This document shows positions 24,440 to 33,204 of a stretch of DNA of 49,597 nt, piece by piece. The notes beneath the pieces were generated by a model. The model was not told where the DNA came from. It ran no database searches and saw nothing but the letters and a program-made list of their open reading frames with translations. A program made the position numbers and the translations under genes. The stretch is from positions 1 through 49,597 of the forward strand of contig NZ_FWWW01000034.1 of NCBI RefSeq assembly GCF_900176135.1. The letters are read 5' to 3'. Each line of letters opens with the position of its first letter. The stretch's first letter is position 1. Source of the DNA: Hymenobacter roseosalivarius DSM 11622 (GTDB taxonomy: Bacteria; Bacteroidota; Bacteroidia; Cytophagales; Hymenobacteraceae).

Positions 24440-27082
24440 CTAGAAATCAAAATATTCACCTGTTTGAGGCTGAGCAGGCTTTTTCGCTGGTTTTTTCGTC
24501 TCGAATGGCCTGCGTGTTTCCGCGGGCGGAGTGGCGGGCGATGCGTCAGGATCGGTGGAAGCATCAGGATTTTTCAGCAAGTCGCCCAGGCTGGGTCGGG
24601 GGCCAGCGGGAGGCATCGTAGCGGCCCGGTTGGCCTGCACGCGCGCCCGGTCGTAGCTTACCCTGAAGTCGTTTTCATCTCCCTGAATGGCCAGCAGCAG
24701 GTTGGGACCGGTAGTACCGCTGCCCCCCACCGACGCCCGATGCAACAGCCCCGGTAGTACCGGAATTGAGAGGTGATAATCCATCTGCTGGTCGAAAGTG
24801 TGCGTACCCGTAACGCGGATAATGGAGGCGGTGCGCACATTAGAGCGAATTTCCATTTCCGGCATGTATACCGTTCGGCTCTGAATATAAAAGTTATTGG
24901 TGAGCTCCGCGAAGCGCAGCTGCCGCAGCTGCTCGCGGCGCGCTATCATGGAAAGTTTCTGTAAGGGCTCGAAATTATTTAGCTGGCCATCGCGCACCGT
25001 GGCTCTTATTTCGGCTTCCATACGGTCAGTAAGCGGCGTCAGACGGCGGTCGAAGTACAGGTCCGACTCGCCCGAGGCCGTAAGGCGGCCGCGCAGGTGC
25101 CGAGCCGTGATAAACTTTTGGCCGAAATCTTCAAACACATAAAATAAGCTGTCGAGCGGCAGCTGGGAGCAAGCCATGGTGGTATGCACCTTCAACAAAT
25201 CGGGCTGGCGCGCATCAATGCTCCCCCGGATGCTGGCTTGCCCCCCAGCCGCCGCCACACTTAGCATGGGCGAGGAAATAACCTGGTCGCGCAGGCGCAG
25301 CGCGCCACTCAAGTCGCGCCCCCGAAACCGCCGAAATCGCACCCGCCCCACCTTGGCCTGCACATTCAGCGCGAGGTTAGGGGCCACATGAAACTCGTAT
25401 TCTGATTGCCGGCCAGGCTTTTTACCCATTGGGGGGCTTTTTTGCGAGGAAGTAGCATCAGCTAGCTGCGCACTCAGCAGCTGGTCGAAATCGAGTAGGC
25501 GAGAGGTTACGTCGGCCTCCACCAGCAGCTGCTGGCGTGGTAGCAGCAGCCAGCCCAATGCATTTTTAAACAGGCCATTGAGTTGAAAATCGGAGCGACC
25601 AATGCGGCCTTTGAAATCACTAACGGCTACATCGTTACGACGCAAAATAAAGTTGCCACTCATGCCGGTAAATGGCTGCCCGAAGTTCCGTAGCCGCAGG
25701 CTCACGCCGCGCAGCGTAAGGTCGCCGCTGGATTGCACCGCTGCCGCCGCCGGCTGGGCCCGAAACGCGCGCAGATTACCGTTGAAACGTAGCGAGAGGC
25801 GGGCATCACCGCTAGCCGCGCGCACCGCCGCCACGGGATAGAACCGCAGCGCGCGGGCCACATCGAGGTCGGCCCTCAAATCGAGCTGTACGCTGGGGTC
25901 ATCGAAGTTATGATAGCGCAAATTGCCCCCCAGTGCCCGCCCGTGTAGTGTACCGCGCACCTGGCTTAAAGCAAGCGTTGAAGTCCGCAGCAGACGCTGG
26001 GTTCCGTTATCGAAGGTGCCCGTCAGATAGACGTGCTCCACGGTTTCGCGGTACTCAGGATGATAAAAGGAAGCATCGCGACAGCCAAACTGCATCACTA
26101 CCCGCGGGTTGCTGTAAGCCGACATAGCACCGCGCACCGTACCCCGAAAGTAGACGTCCCCACGGCTGCGGTATGCGCTAAGGTTGCCGGCCAGACGCGG
26201 AGGCAACAACGCCACCAGAGATTGAACATCTGTCTGTCGACCATCGAGCCGCAGATCCAGCACCGTTTCGCCCCCGTAGCCGACTGTACCAGCTACCCCG
26301 TAGGTAGCAGGCCCAATGCGCAGGTCAGAGGGCTCAATGGTGATGCGCCGCCCTGGCCGGTCAATAGCAAGCAGCGTTTTAATAATCAGCTCTTTCTCCC
26401 GAAAATATTTATCCTCACCCAGCGCAACGGCTTCAATCCGGGCGCTGCCTTCGGCTTTAATGTCAATCAGAGTTTCGGTTACAGAAAGGGCAGCGCGCAA
26501 ATCGTGGGCCCGCACGGTATGGCGCTGATGCCGGGCCGCATCATTATACACCACCAGTACCCGCCGCAGATTAATTTTCTCCAGGTCAAAAGCGAATGGC
26601 TGGTCATCAGGCGTGCCCGTAGAATCTGCGCGGAAAACATCCCAGTTGGGCTGGCTTTGAGCATCGTAGCGCACCTGCACCGTCGCCGAATCCAGCGTCA
26701 CGGCCCGGATACGGTAACGCCCAGCGACCAAATCCCAGGCATCAAAAGCACAGTAAAGCCGGCGGGCGCGAGCCAGCGCTACGGTATCCTGGGGCAAAGA
26801 GCCGCCCACTACCACGTTTTGCAGCGTCACGGAGACCCGTGGAAACTGGTCGATCAACGAAAGATCAATTTTGCCCACTTGCACAGGCGTACGCAGATGC
26901 CGGTTAGCCTCCCGCACAAACAGCGCAATGATGCGCTCCTCTCCCAGCCAGATTCCCAAAATGCCCCCCAACAGCAGCAAAATGCCCCCCAGCAACGAGT
27001 ACAGAAAAATCTTTTTTAAACGAATCAACAACCGAAGTTTTCTGGTAGTGAAACAGTTGGGAGCTTTTATTATCCCTCCCAC
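24440..27082 (-). CDS. AsmA-like protein
   Basis: 880 residues. One N-terminal helix (IFLYSLLGGILLLLGGILGIWL, about 25-46) is followed by VREANRHLRTPVQVGKIDLSLIDQFPRV, the typical AsmA opening, and a long periplasmic beta-rich repeat body ending in an AsmA C-terminal region (YFDRRLTPLTDRMEAEIRAT, MPEMEIRSNVRTASI, FDQQMDYHLSI). The last 60 residues are proline- and lysine-rich. Relatives belong to the repeating beta-groove superfamily thought to carry phospholipids between membranes. The start is uncertain: GTG 27082 is the longest option; TTG at 27031 would leave the helix closer to the N-terminus, and no ATG is available. Two copies of AAAATGCCCCCCA lie in the helix coding region. Confidence 0.83.
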   Translation of the reverse strand: MGGIIKAPNCFTTRKLRLLIRLKKIFLYSLLGGILLLLGGILGIWLGEERIIALFVREANRHLRTPVQVGKIDLSLIDQFPRVSVTLQNVVVGGSLPQDTVALARARRLYCAFDAWDLVAGRYRIRAVTLDSATVQVRYDAQSQPNWDVFRADSTGTPDDQPFAFDLEKINLRRVLVVYNDAARHQRHTVRAHDLRAALSVTETLIDIKAEGSARIEAVALGEDKYFREKELIIKTLLAIDRPGRRITIEPSDLRIGPATYGVAGTVGYGGETVLDLRLDGRQTDVQSLVALLPPRLAGNLSAYRSRGDVYFRGTVRGAMSAYSNPRVVMQFGCRDASFYHPEYRETVEHVYLTGTFDNGTQRLLRTSTLALSQVRGTLHGRALGGNLRYHNFDDPSVQLDLRADLDVARALRFYPVAAVRAASGDARLSLRFNGNLRAFRAQPAAAAVQSSGDLTLRGVSLRLRNFGQPFTGMSGNFILRRNDVAVSDFKGRIGRSDFQLNGLFKNALGWLLLPRQQLLVEADVTSRLLDFDQLLSAQLADATSSQKSPPMGKKPGRQSEYEFHVAPNLALNVQAKVGRVRFRRFRGRDLSGALRLRDQVISSPMLSVAAAGGQASIRGSIDARQPDLLKVHTTMACSQLPLDSLFYVFEDFGQKFITARHLRGRLTASGESDLYFDRRLTPLTDRMEAEIRATVRDGQLNNFEPLQKLSMIARREQLRQLRFAELTNNFYIQSRTVYMPEMEIRSNVRTASIIRVTGTHTFDQQMDYHLSIPVLPGLLHRASVGGSGTTGPNLLLAIQGDENDFRVSYDRARVQANRAATMPPAGPRPSLGDLLKNPDASTDPDASPATPPAETRRPFETKKPAKKPAQPQTGEYFDF

Positions 27083-27166
27083 CGAAAATTATACCCCGAA
27101 GGTCGCAGTTTTTTTTGCGTATTCGAAAATGACCTGCCATATTTGCCATCCCAAACGGGAACAAAA

Positions 27167-27244
27167 GGGAGATTAGCTCAGCTGGTTCAGAGCATCTGCC
27201 TTACAAGCAGAGGGTCACTGGTTCGAACCCAGTATCTCCCACCA
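27167..27244 (+). tRNA. tRNA-Val (anticodon TAC)
   Basis: Full cloverleaf: acceptor GGGAGAT pairs with ATCTCCC (27234-27240), D-arm with AGCTCAGCTGGTTCAGAGC, anticodon stem TCTGC/GCAGA around loop CTTACAA (anticodon TAC), and T-arm loop GGTTCGAACCC. The 3' CCA is encoded (27242-27244). Confidence 0.95.
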
Positions 27245-27278
27245 AAAAGGACAGTCGGCAACGGCTGTCCTTTTTTTG
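27244..27278 (+). terminator. Terminator after tRNA-Val
   Basis: AAAAAGGACAG and CTGTCC followed by T7, with a G-T pair near the loop, directly behind the tRNA. Confidence 0.85.
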
Positions 27279-27469
27279 TTTAGTTCCATGGATTTTATAG
27301 TCTGTATAGCTAGTTGATTGAACCCTATAAAAATCAATATTTCTATGGGTTTTCGTAGAATATTTATAATAAAGTAACCTGCTGAAGCGTATAGCGTATT
27401 TAGCTTGGCATTGCGGCATCCCGGCTGCTATTGAGTTGCTTCATTTCCATTTCCATTCATCTCGTTACC

Positions 27470-27955
27470 ATGAAAAATCTGTTCCATATTACCCTCCTGT
27501 TGTTGCTTGCTGGCATTTTTACTGCTTGTCCTAAGAAGAGTGACCCGGAAGCAGCAGATCCTAAAACCACTTTGCTAATCAACAAGGATTGGCGCGCGAC
27601 GGCCGATGTTAGCGTAACCACCACTAGCGCTGGCGCTAGCACAACGACTGATAACTACGCGGCACTGGCCGCGTGTGGCAAGGATGATTTTATCCGCTTC
27701 AACGATAATAACGTCCTGGAGATAAACGAAGGACCCAGCAAATGCTCTCCTGCCGATCAGCAAACCGCGAAGGGTACCTGGAGCTGGAACGCCGACCGCA
27801 CGGTCATCACTTTTACGGAGCCTTGCTTATGCCCCAACTTCCCGTCTACTCTTAGCGGACCCGCTGATTTGACTTCCTCAACCCTGGTTGTCAAGCAAAC
27901 ATCGACCAACAACGGTTCGACTACCGTGCGTACGGTTACTTACGGTTCTATCTAA
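27470..27955 (+). CDS. Secreted lipoprotein, lipocalin-like
   Basis: 161 residues from ATG 27470. Signal peptide with lipobox FTAC and the acceptor Cys near residue 21. The mature part is short and beta-rich: INKDWRATADVSV, then CGKDDFIRFNDNNVLEINEG and KGTWSWNADRTVITF, a pattern seen in lipocalin-like Bacteroidota lipoproteins. Four further cysteines (in ALAACGK, PSKC and EPCLCPN) could form disulfides. Function unknown; probably on the outer membrane. An upstream 13-codon extension from TTG exists but would spoil the signal. Confidence 0.8.
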   Translation: MKNLFHITLLLLLAGIFTACPKKSDPEAADPKTTLLINKDWRATADVSVTTTSAGASTTTDNYAALAACGKDDFIRFNDNNVLEINEGPSKCSPADQQTAKGTWSWNADRTVITFTEPCLCPNFPSTLSGPADLTSSTLVVKQTSTNNGSTTVRTVTYGSI

Positions 27956-27983
27956 GGATAGCTAAGCCACTAAACCATTACCT

Positions 27984-28017
27984 AAAAAGCCCGCTTCATT
28001 CGTGAAGCGGGCTTTTT
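27984..28017 (+). terminator. Terminator with TTCG tetraloop
   Basis: AAAAAGCCCGCTTCA (27984-27998), loop TTCG, exact complement 28003-28017, then extra T. A stable UUCG-capped rho-independent terminator of the lipoprotein gene. Confidence 0.93.
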
Positions 28018-28116
28018 TGTGGCTGCCAATTACTATGTCAACAACCGATCTGCTCCATACTCTTCATTGGCTAGCTGTTAACTTGCGCAGGCACTGTAGT
28101 GGCTGTAAGAGTCTTT

Positions 28117-29739
28117 ATGCCTGACCTGTTTCGTTTTAACTTCTTTAAGTCGAGCAGCCGGTGGATTGTGGGGGGCTTTTTTGGGGTGCTGCTGAGCCTG
28201 GGTTTTTGGCTGCATGATGACTACGGCGTATCGTGGGACGAGCCGAACAACCACCTAAATGGGCTGGTAAGCGCGAAGTATCTGACCCAGCTGGTAGCAC
28301 CCGAATTGGTGGCCCGCCAGCCCAGCAGCCGCCTGATTCCCGACATCCGCACCTTTGCCGATGCCGACCACGGGGTGGCCTTCGAGTTGCCGCTGGCCCT
28401 GCTCAGCTTCGTCTTTACTCACGGCGATTCGCGGGCCTTCTACCATCTGCGTCACTTCTGTGTGTTTCTGGTCTTCGTACTTGGGGTTTGGGCGCTTTAT
28501 CAACTGGCGAAGCAGCGGTTTCAGGACTGGCGTTGGGCCGTGCTGGCAGCAGGGCTACTGGTGCTTTCCCCGCGCTTCTTTGCCGAAGCCTTCTACAACG
28601 GCAAGGACATCGTGTATATGGCCTCGTTCACGATAGCCATTTACACGCTCACCCGGCTGCTACAGCGCCCTGCTTACGGGCGAGCCGTAGTTCATGGCCT
28701 GGCTACGGCGCTGGCGGTGGACGTGCGGGTGCAGGGCCTACTACTGGTGCCTGTAACGTTGCTCCTGCTGGGCTTGGAAGCCGGCTACCGGGCTCGGATC
28801 GAGCGCGGACAGCTGTTGCGGGTGGGGGGAATATATGGGGTAAGCGCGCTGGCCCTCACAGTGCTGGGCTGGCCTTACCTCTGGGCTCACTCCTGGCAAG
28901 AGCTACTGGCCGCTACCCAGCGCATTAGCCAGTATCCCTGGGCTGGGCGCGTGGTGTATTTTGGGCAAGTCTTGTCGGGCACGCAGCTTCCCTGGCATTA
29001 TATCCCGGTTTGGATAAGTATTACCACTCCTTTCCCTTACGTGCTTGCGGCCTTAGCTGGAGTTGGAAGCTGGCTGCGGGAGATGATTCAGCAAGGGCGA
29101 GCGAGTCTAGGTACGTTTGCCGGCCGCCTCGATCTACTTTTCGTTAGCTGGCTACTGGTGCCTGTGCTGCTGGTTATTGGATTGCGTCCGGTGGTGTATG
29201 ATGGGTGGCGGCACTTATATTTTATCTATCCGGCACTGGTGCTTCTGGCAGTACGTGGCGCGCATACACTAACCGCTATGGCGCGGCAGTGGCCTCGATG
29301 GCGGCCCCTGGCTCTAGGTGCCGCCCTCATTGGCAGTTGGGGAATGCTGCATGCTGCCTGGCGCATCGCCCGCGACCATCCGCACCAGCAAACGTATTTC
29401 AGCATTTTGCCCCCCAGCTTTGCCCAACGCAATTTCGACCTTGACTACTGGGGCCTTTCTTACCGGCAAGGCCTTGAATGGGTGCTCGCTCACGACCAGG
29501 CGCCCACCATCAGCGTCCATTCGCCCTGGCCCAGTGGAACCCTGGTTTACACGAACTCGCTAATTTTGCCCCCCACTGACCGCGCCCGCTTACGCTTCAC
29601 CAACCACCAAAACGCCGATTATATCCTCACCAATTATCGTTATCGGACGCAGTCCTTCCCCGACACTATCGGGCGAGAGGTGCATACTATCCGGGTGAAC
29701 GGCGTGCGCATCCTATCAGTTTTTCGACGCTCCGGTTAG
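28117..29739 (+). CDS. Polytopic membrane glycosyltransferase-like protein (GT39/ArnT-like fold)
   Basis: 540 residues from ATG 28117 (GTG 28099 is the longer alternative). Around eleven hydrophobic helices. After helix 1, the first large loop has DDYGVSWDEPNNH, an acidic motif in the position of the catalytic Asp of GT-C transferases. LSPRFFAEAFYNGKDIVYM and PVVYDGWRHLYFIYPALVLL are typical of the uncharacterised Bacteroidota members. It would move a sugar from a polyprenyl-phosphate carrier at the periplasmic face; donor and acceptor are unknown. Two copies of TTTTGCCCCCC encode ILPP at 29405 and 29564. Confidence 0.75.
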   Translation: MPDLFRFNFFKSSSRWIVGGFFGVLLSLGFWLHDDYGVSWDEPNNHLNGLVSAKYLTQLVAPELVARQPSSRLIPDIRTFADADHGVAFELPLALLSFVFTHGDSRAFYHLRHFCVFLVFVLGVWALYQLAKQRFQDWRWAVLAAGLLVLSPRFFAEAFYNGKDIVYMASFTIAIYTLTRLLQRPAYGRAVVHGLATALAVDVRVQGLLLVPVTLLLLGLEAGYRARIERGQLLRVGGIYGVSALALTVLGWPYLWAHSWQELLAATQRISQYPWAGRVVYFGQVLSGTQLPWHYIPVWISITTPFPYVLAALAGVGSWLREMIQQGRASLGTFAGRLDLLFVSWLLVPVLLVIGLRPVVYDGWRHLYFIYPALVLLAVRGAHTLTAMARQWPRWRPLALGAALIGSWGMLHAAWRIARDHPHQQTYFSILPPSFAQRNFDLDYWGLSYRQGLEWVLAHDQAPTISVHSPWPSGTLVYTNSLILPPTDRARLRFTNHQNADYILTNYRYRTQSFPDTIGREVHTIRVNGVRILSVFRRSG

Positions 29740-29822
29740 TAAGCTGGTCATAAGCGTTTTGGCGATTTAGTCCCTTTCATAGCTATATCGCTCGCCTATT
29801 CGGTATCGTTCCTTAATGCGTG

Positions 29823-30515
29823 ATGTCACTGCTTGAAGTTTCTACTGTCCGGCACCGGCGGCAATTCCTGGAGCTGCCTGCCCGAATTTACCAAAACCAC
29901 CCCAACTGGATTTCACCGCTCGACAACGACACTGAGGCCGTCTTCGACGCGCGGCACAACCCAAATTTTCGGCACGGCACGGCTACCCGCTGGATCCTGA
30001 CTGATGCGCGAGGCACAGCCATTGGCCGCGTCGCCGCCTTTGTGAACGAGGCTACCACACAGGCCGACCCTACGCTGCCGACCAGTGTCATCGGCTTTTT
30101 TGTTGCCTATCATCAGTACAAGCCCGTTGCTTTTTTCGTGAGTTTACCCGAATTAAATCAGACTTTTAAGCATGTAGGTCCACGGTTAAATCTGGGGGGC
30201 AAATTTCGGTTTGTTTGGGAGAAATGGTGCTACGAGCGACGAAAGCCGCGAAAAATGTTTGGGGTCATCTTCGGAGTAGTGCCTGCTCATCAGGGCAAGG
30301 GCGTCGAGTCGGCGATGCTGGTACACGCCCAGCGGGCGCTCGTGGAGGCGGGCCACACGGAGATTGAGATGAATTGGGTCGGCGACTTCAACCCCCGTAT
30401 GCTGGCTCTTACCCGCGCCATCGGGGCGCGCATTTCCAAAACGCACGTTACGTACCGCAAGCTCTTCGACCCGACCCTTCAAGCGCAGCACGATAATGAG
30501 GTAGCGAAGTACTAA
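29823..30515 (+). CDS. GNAT-like N-acetyltransferase, apparently internally deleted
   Basis: 230 residues from ATG 29823 (GTG 29820 also possible). The N-terminus (FLELPARIYQNHPNWISPLD, IGRVAAFVNEA) and the C-terminus (PVAFFVSLPELNQTFKHVG, FGVVPAHQGKGVESAMLVHA, EMNWVGDFNPRML) match the two ends of a family of about 380 residues common in Bacteroidota. Here VIGFF near residue 93 runs straight into VAYHQYKPVAFF, so roughly 150 central residues of the first GNAT domain seem to be missing without a frame change. The remaining half keeps an acetyl-CoA loop-like motif (VVPAHQGKGV). The stop TAA shares three bases with the convergent coaE stop, leaving no room for a terminator. Confidence 0.72.
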   Translation: MSLLEVSTVRHRRQFLELPARIYQNHPNWISPLDNDTEAVFDARHNPNFRHGTATRWILTDARGTAIGRVAAFVNEATTQADPTLPTSVIGFFVAYHQYKPVAFFVSLPELNQTFKHVGPRLNLGGKFRFVWEKWCYERRKPRKMFGVIFGVVPAHQGKGVESAMLVHAQRALVEAGHTEIEMNWVGDFNPRMLALTRAIGARISKTHVTYRKLFDPTLQAQHDNEVAKY

Positions 30516-31117
30516 GCTTGTTGCCTGTACAGCGTATCAAGCGCCAGCACCTGGGGTATAAGCAGTTGCTGATCATCATTATACACGACATAATCAGCGC
30601 GCTGCACCTTCTCCTCCTCGCTCATTTGCTTGCCGACAATAGCCAGAATATCAGCGGCAGTACGGTGAGGGTCGCGGCGCAATACGCGGGCCTGCCGCAC
30701 GGCCTGGGGGGCAAAAACGGTGATGATGCGGTCGAGCTGCCGGTAAGCACCCGACTCATAAAGCAGAGCCGCTTCTTTCAGCAAGTACGGGTGCCCCGCT
30801 TGCTGCTGCTCCGCTGCCCAGGCTTCAAAGTCGCGGCCCACATGCGGATGCACCAAGGCATTGAGCCGGGCCAGCTGAGCGGGGTCGGAGAAGGCTACGC
30901 GGGCCAGGTAAGCCCGATCGAGCTGGCCAGCCTCGCTAAATGTCTGGGGGCCAAAAGTGGCCAAAAGTTCAGCCCGCAGCCTCAACTCATTAGCCATGAT
31001 CCATTTAGCCCGATAGTCAGAGTCGTAAACCGGTGCGCCCAGCAGCTGAAACAACCGGCAGACAATACTCTTTCCTGACCCAATACCTCCGGTAATGCCG
31101 ATTCGCAGCATACTCAT
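30512..31117 (-). CDS. coaE: Dephospho-CoA kinase
   Basis: 201 residues, final step of CoA synthesis (ATP-dependent 3'-phosphorylation of dephospho-CoA). P-loop GITGGIGSGKS at about residues 7-17, DSDYRAKWIM and LVHPHVGRDFEAW for the CoA-binding and lid regions, KEAALLYESGAYRQLD for the conserved LLFE-type segment. ATG 31117 overlaps the ybbR stop as ATGA, implying translational coupling; ATG 31111 is the alternative. A copy of TTTTTGCCCCCCAG encodes FAPQ. Confidence 0.94.
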   Translation of the reverse strand: MSMLRIGITGGIGSGKSIVCRLFQLLGAPVYDSDYRAKWIMANELRLRAELLATFGPQTFSEAGQLDRAYLARVAFSDPAQLARLNALVHPHVGRDFEAWAAEQQQAGHPYLLKEAALLYESGAYRQLDRIITVFAPQAVRQARVLRRDPHRTAADILAIVGKQMSEEEKVQRADYVVYNDDQQLLIPQVLALDTLYRQQA

Positions 31118-32079
31118 CGAGCCCGCAAAACCCGCACGGCGGGCGTCTTGATAAGCGTGCCGCGGGCCAAAGCAGGAGCTTGTACGAGGATGGGCTCCAG
31201 GCTGGAATCGGGAGCAGTCAGCTTGCGATAATTCAGCATTACGCGCAGCTCCTGTAGGTTCAACCGGGCAGTATCTTCGGGGAAACACTGTACTTCCACG
31301 GTGACGGTTGCGGGGAAAAATTGAAATTTCTCCCCAACCGGAAAATTATTGAACTCAGGTATTACCTGCACTGGCACGGTTAATAAAGGGCGCGGCTGTA
31401 GGCGCACCTGTATTTCCTGCACGTTGGTTTCCACTGAGGCCGGACCGCCGATGGGCACGATGATAGCCCCGTCGCTGCTGCCAGCCGGGGCTTTAGGCAA
31501 ATGCACGGGGTAAGGACTGGCAAGGCGGTTTACGGTGCGGGCCGGACCCCGGAAAGCAATACTCTCGGGCACAAAGCGCGCCGCGTAAGGCAACGCGGAG
31601 CCATCGGCATCCGGGCTGAGCGTCAGCGGTAAGCGGCGCGTTACCAGTGCATCAAACTCTACCCAAAGCGTATCGGTCAGGATGTAGTTGAACTGCATGC
31701 CTTCCATGGCCGTCTGCAGGGCCGGCCGCAAGGACCTGCCCGTAACAAAGCGAGTGGCTGTGGGCACGCGGCTTATGGGCACCTCCGCCGGCTTCACGTC
31801 CAGCATCAGGCTTTTGCGCAACAGCTTCCACCCGCGACCCGTCACGTTTACCGCTACTTCCGTCGGGAGCGGCTGCACCGGGATAAAGCGCGTGGCGTCG
31901 TAGCGCCAGGTCAGGGGATAAGTAATGCGGGTAGAATACGTTTTGTTCAGTGCATTCAGCAGCCAAAACGTGGAAGCCGCCACAAAACAAACGGTAACTG
32001 CCCGCCAGTAGCTGCTCTCCTGCCCGTAAAACGGGCTGGTGAACCAGCGAACCAGACGGGCAGCACGAGTGAGCGGCAA
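31114..32079 (-). CDS. YbbR/CdaR-like domain protein
   Basis: 321 residues. One helix (WRAVTVCFVAASTFWLLNAL, about 25-44) then beta-rich YbbR-like repeats facing the periplasm (VNVTGRGWKLLRKSL, VQVIPEFNNFPVGEKFQFFPATVTVE). In Firmicutes, YbbR (CdaR) regulates a diadenylate cyclase; in Bacteroidota the gene commonly sits between yajC and coaE, as here, and no cyclase adjoins. The start is TTG 32079, nineteen bases after the yajC stop, because no ATG lies nearby and homology begins immediately. Overlaps coaE by four bases. Confidence 0.85.
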   Translation of the reverse strand: MPLTRAARLVRWFTSPFYGQESSYWRAVTVCFVAASTFWLLNALNKTYSTRITYPLTWRYDATRFIPVQPLPTEVAVNVTGRGWKLLRKSLMLDVKPAEVPISRVPTATRFVTGRSLRPALQTAMEGMQFNYILTDTLWVEFDALVTRRLPLTLSPDADGSALPYAARFVPESIAFRGPARTVNRLASPYPVHLPKAPAGSSDGAIIVPIGGPASVETNVQEIQVRLQPRPLLTVPVQVIPEFNNFPVGEKFQFFPATVTVEVQCFPEDTARLNLQELRVMLNYRKLTAPDSSLEPILVQAPALARGTLIKTPAVRVLRAR

Positions 32080-32098
32080 AGCAGTATAGTTAAGGCTA

Positions 32099-32416
32099 TT
32101 ATGGCGTTGTTATGGGCGCTTTTGCGGCTGGAGTTACCTCCCGCGCAATGGCGCTGCGGTCAAATTTGAGGCGGGTGCCCCGATCTACTTCTACAATTAC
32201 CGATTCCTCATGCACGTCTACGACTTTGCCGTGCAGGCCACCAATAGTAACCACGGTGGCGCCTTTAGTCAATGACTCGCGAAATTTACGCGCCGTAGCC
32301 GCCCGCTTCTGCTGGGGCCGGATCATAAAGAAATAAACTACGGCGGCAATAGCCACCGGAAACAGAAACTGGGTAATGCCCCCCGCCGGGGCTTGCAAGA
32401 AAAGCGTGAGGAACAT
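32099..32416 (-). CDS. yajC: Preprotein translocase subunit YajC
   Basis: 105 residues from ATG 32416. A single helix (LFPVAIAAVVYFFMIRPQQKR, about 18-38) ends in the conserved FMIRPQQK, followed by the compact soluble domain with FRESLTKGATVVTIGGLHGKVVDV. Auxiliary subunit of the SecDF-YajC complex. Upstream extension to 32494 is open but unlike the family. Confidence 0.93.
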   Translation of the reverse strand: MFLTLFLQAPAGGITQFLFPVAIAAVVYFFMIRPQQKRAATARKFRESLTKGATVVTIGGLHGKVVDVHEESVIVEVDRGTRLKFDRSAIAREVTPAAKAPITTP

Positions 32417-32526
32417 CAGAGAGGTGTTGGGTTGAAGATGAGATGCCAAAGCTACCAAGTAGCCAAGCGGCGCACGAGTCAGCAAAAATAGCAAGAGCGG
32501 CTTGTGGGCCGCCCTTACTTACTGTT

Positions 32527-33051
32527 TTATTGCGCTAACGGTCCGTTTTGGCCGTCAGGCAAGATGTTGGTGCGAATGGCAATCTGGGTGATAGTGGGTT
32601 GGGTGTTGGCCCGGATAGCTATCTGCTTGTTCTGCAGGCCGGTTTTGCCCTGGCTGTCAAACTGCACGTCGATGGTGCCTTTAGCACCGGGCGCGATGGG
32701 CTCCTTGGTCCAGTTCGGCGTGGTGCAGCCGCAGGAAGCCGTTGCGTTTTCAATCAGCAGGGGGCTTTTTCCGGTGTTAATGAAGGAAAATGTGTGCTTT
32801 ACTACGGCACCGGGCTTAATGTCGCCAAAGTTGTGCTCGGTTTCGGCGAAGGTCATCACCGGCGCATTGGGGTTAGGCGCTTCGGTTTCGCTAGCCACGT
32901 TGGGGTTGTCTACTACCGGACTGGCCGTAGCATCAGCGGCGGTAGCGGCGGCGTTCATGCCGGCGGTGCCTACATCAGTGGACTTATCGGAGTTGCAAGC
33001 GCCCAGCAACACTGCAAAGGCGAACAAGGAAGGAATCAGGGTACGTTTCAT
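32527..33051 (-). CDS. DUF1573 lipoprotein
   Basis: 174 residues. Lipoprotein signal (VLLGAC, Cys19), an alanine- and proline-rich linker to about residue 65, then DUF1573: FAETEHNFGDIKPGAVVKHTF, SCGCTTPNWTKEPIAPGAKG and FDSQGKTGLQNKQIAIRAN. The domain is an Ig-like fold with a paired cysteine loop (CGC), widespread next to yajC in Bacteroidota. Function unknown. ATG 33051. Confidence 0.92.
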   Translation of the reverse strand: MKRTLIPSLFAFAVLLGACNSDKSTDVGTAGMNAAATAADATASPVVDNPNVASETEAPNPNAPVMTFAETEHNFGDIKPGAVVKHTFSFINTGKSPLLIENATASCGCTTPNWTKEPIAPGAKGTIDVQFDSQGKTGLQNKQIAIRANTQPTITQIAIRTNILPDGQNGPLAQ

Positions 33052-33204
33052 GGAGTTTGTTAGCAGACCATCTTAATTGGACAGCCTAAGTTCTTCGTTT
33101 TCAATTAAAAAAACTAAAACAGGTGAATACTATGCAGGGTTCCGACATCTAGTACCCAACTGCCCCTGTTAAAGCACACAGAATTAGGTGCCGGGGGGCA
33201 TTTT

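Noticed and set aside
27201..27419. Minus-strand ORF ending GDTGFEPVTLCL
   Set aside because: This peptide is the antisense translation of tRNA-Val, a well-known annotation artefact.
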